In this document: positions 63,778 through 64,000 of the stretch, piece by piece | Layout of the letters: every line of letters begins with the position of its first letter | How positions within the stretch are numbered: position 1 is the stretch's first letter | NCBI GenBank assembly: GCA_963710135.1 | Contig: CAVPYY010000003.1 | Coordinates: 744,001 to 808,000 of the forward strand | Direction: 5' to 3' | DNA length: 64,000 nt | Origin: SG8-30 sp963710135 | GTDB taxonomy: Bacteria; Pseudomonadota; Gammaproteobacteria; Steroidobacterales; Steroidobacteraceae | Position numbers and translations under genes: made by a program | The notes under the pieces: model-generated | What the model saw: the letters and a program-made list of their open reading frames with translations, nothing else | Told to the model about the DNA's origin: nothing | Database searches by the model: none

Positions 63778-64000
63778 GGGTGCACCAGATCGGTCAGGTC
63801 GACCACGCGGCCGATCTCCTCGATGGTGGTGACGCCCTCGCGGACGCGGCGCAGGCCGTCGAGCGCGATGGGCACCATGCCTTCCGCCTCGGCGGCGCGC
63901 TGCAGTTCGATCAGGGTCGCGCGACGCGCGACCAGCTCGTCCAGCGCCGGTACGAAACGCACGATCTCGACGATCGCCAGCCGCCCGCGATAGCCCGAGA
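63774..64000 (-). CDS. GspE/PilB-type secretion ATPase, C-terminal part (5' end outside window)
   Basis: The last 75 codons of a secretion NTPase: G-Y-R-G-R-L-A-I-V-E-I, then the C-terminal helices (A-A-E-A-E-G-M-V-P-I-A-L-D-G-L-R-R-V, E-E-I-G-R-V-V). This tail is typical of GspE/PilB; the Walker and zinc regions lie outside the window. First gene of the cluster in transcription order here. Confidence 0.85.
   Translation of the reverse strand, partial: SGYRGRLAIVEIVRFVPALDELVARRATLIELQRAAEAEGMVPIALDGLRRVREGVTTIEEIGRVVDLTDLVHP

Overview
The window is dense, GC-rich (roughly two thirds G+C) bacterial chromosome with almost no intergenic space. Gene content and order (ubiC-ubiA-recG-ridA-spoT-rpoZ-gmk, the aa3 oxidase locus with ctaG, SURF1, ctaA and ctaB, a bioBFCD operon, a CrbS/CrbR-acs module) point to a gammaproteobacterium, perhaps near Nevskiales/Steroidobacterales; that placement is inference. 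It would be an aerobic chemoorganotroph able to oxidise acetate and hydrogen.

Layout. 1-1.4 kb: HIT protein (cut by the window edge) and a secreted endonuclease/phosphatase-fold protein. 1.5-9.2 kb: acetate module, a transporter-linked hybrid histidine kinase (CrbS type), its LuxR-type regulator (CrbR type), acetyl-CoA synthetase and a DcaP-type porin. 9.2-16.9 kb: zinc metallopeptidase, YqjD/YqjE/YqjK-like membrane genes, metallo-beta-lactamase hydrolase, SLC13 permease, K+ channel, ctaB, a LysR regulator and a divergent 26-residue sORF. 17-25.7 kb: cytochrome c oxidase structural and assembly genes (ctaA, SCO-like, SURF1, ctaE, ctaG, small protein, ctaD, ctaC) with hpt, a deoxynucleoside kinase and a DUF2244 gene preceded by a coupled sORF. 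25.8-41.3 kb: one 15.5-kb unit for an uptake [NiFe] hydrogenase, hupSLCDFGHIJK-hypABFCDEX, in the gene order described for Rhizobium leguminosarum but without hupE; the small subunit carries the two extra cysteines typical of O2-tolerant enzymes. 41.5-45.5 kb: bioBFCD behind a promoter overlapped by a BirA-type operator. 45.5-58.7 kb: comF, slt, thioredoxin-like protein, ubiA, ubiC, recG, ridA, spoT, rpoZ, gmk, rhomboid protease, O-methyltransferase, small membrane protein and a DUF4399 protein. 58.8-64 kb: a type II secretion/type IV pilus-like operon (E, F, L-like, M-like, a small periplasmic protein and two pseudopilin-like proteins), cut by the right edge.

Hydrogen oxidation by HupSLC would feed electrons to quinone and on to the aa3 oxidase; UbiC/UbiA make ubiquinone; acetate enters through the porin and Acs under CrbSR.

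The reading frame is broken at about 15 sites in nine genes (crbS, MBL hydrolase, SLC13 permease, K+ channel, ctaB, lysR, hypX, hypE, hypD and probably a small membrane protein would make ten). Every break I could resolve is repaired by removing one base. That bias points to insertion-type sequencing error rather than gene decay, so these genes are listed as CDS with the break sites given. No tRNA, rRNA, IS element, prophage or CRISPR array was seen, and no stretch over 300 bases lacks a gene.
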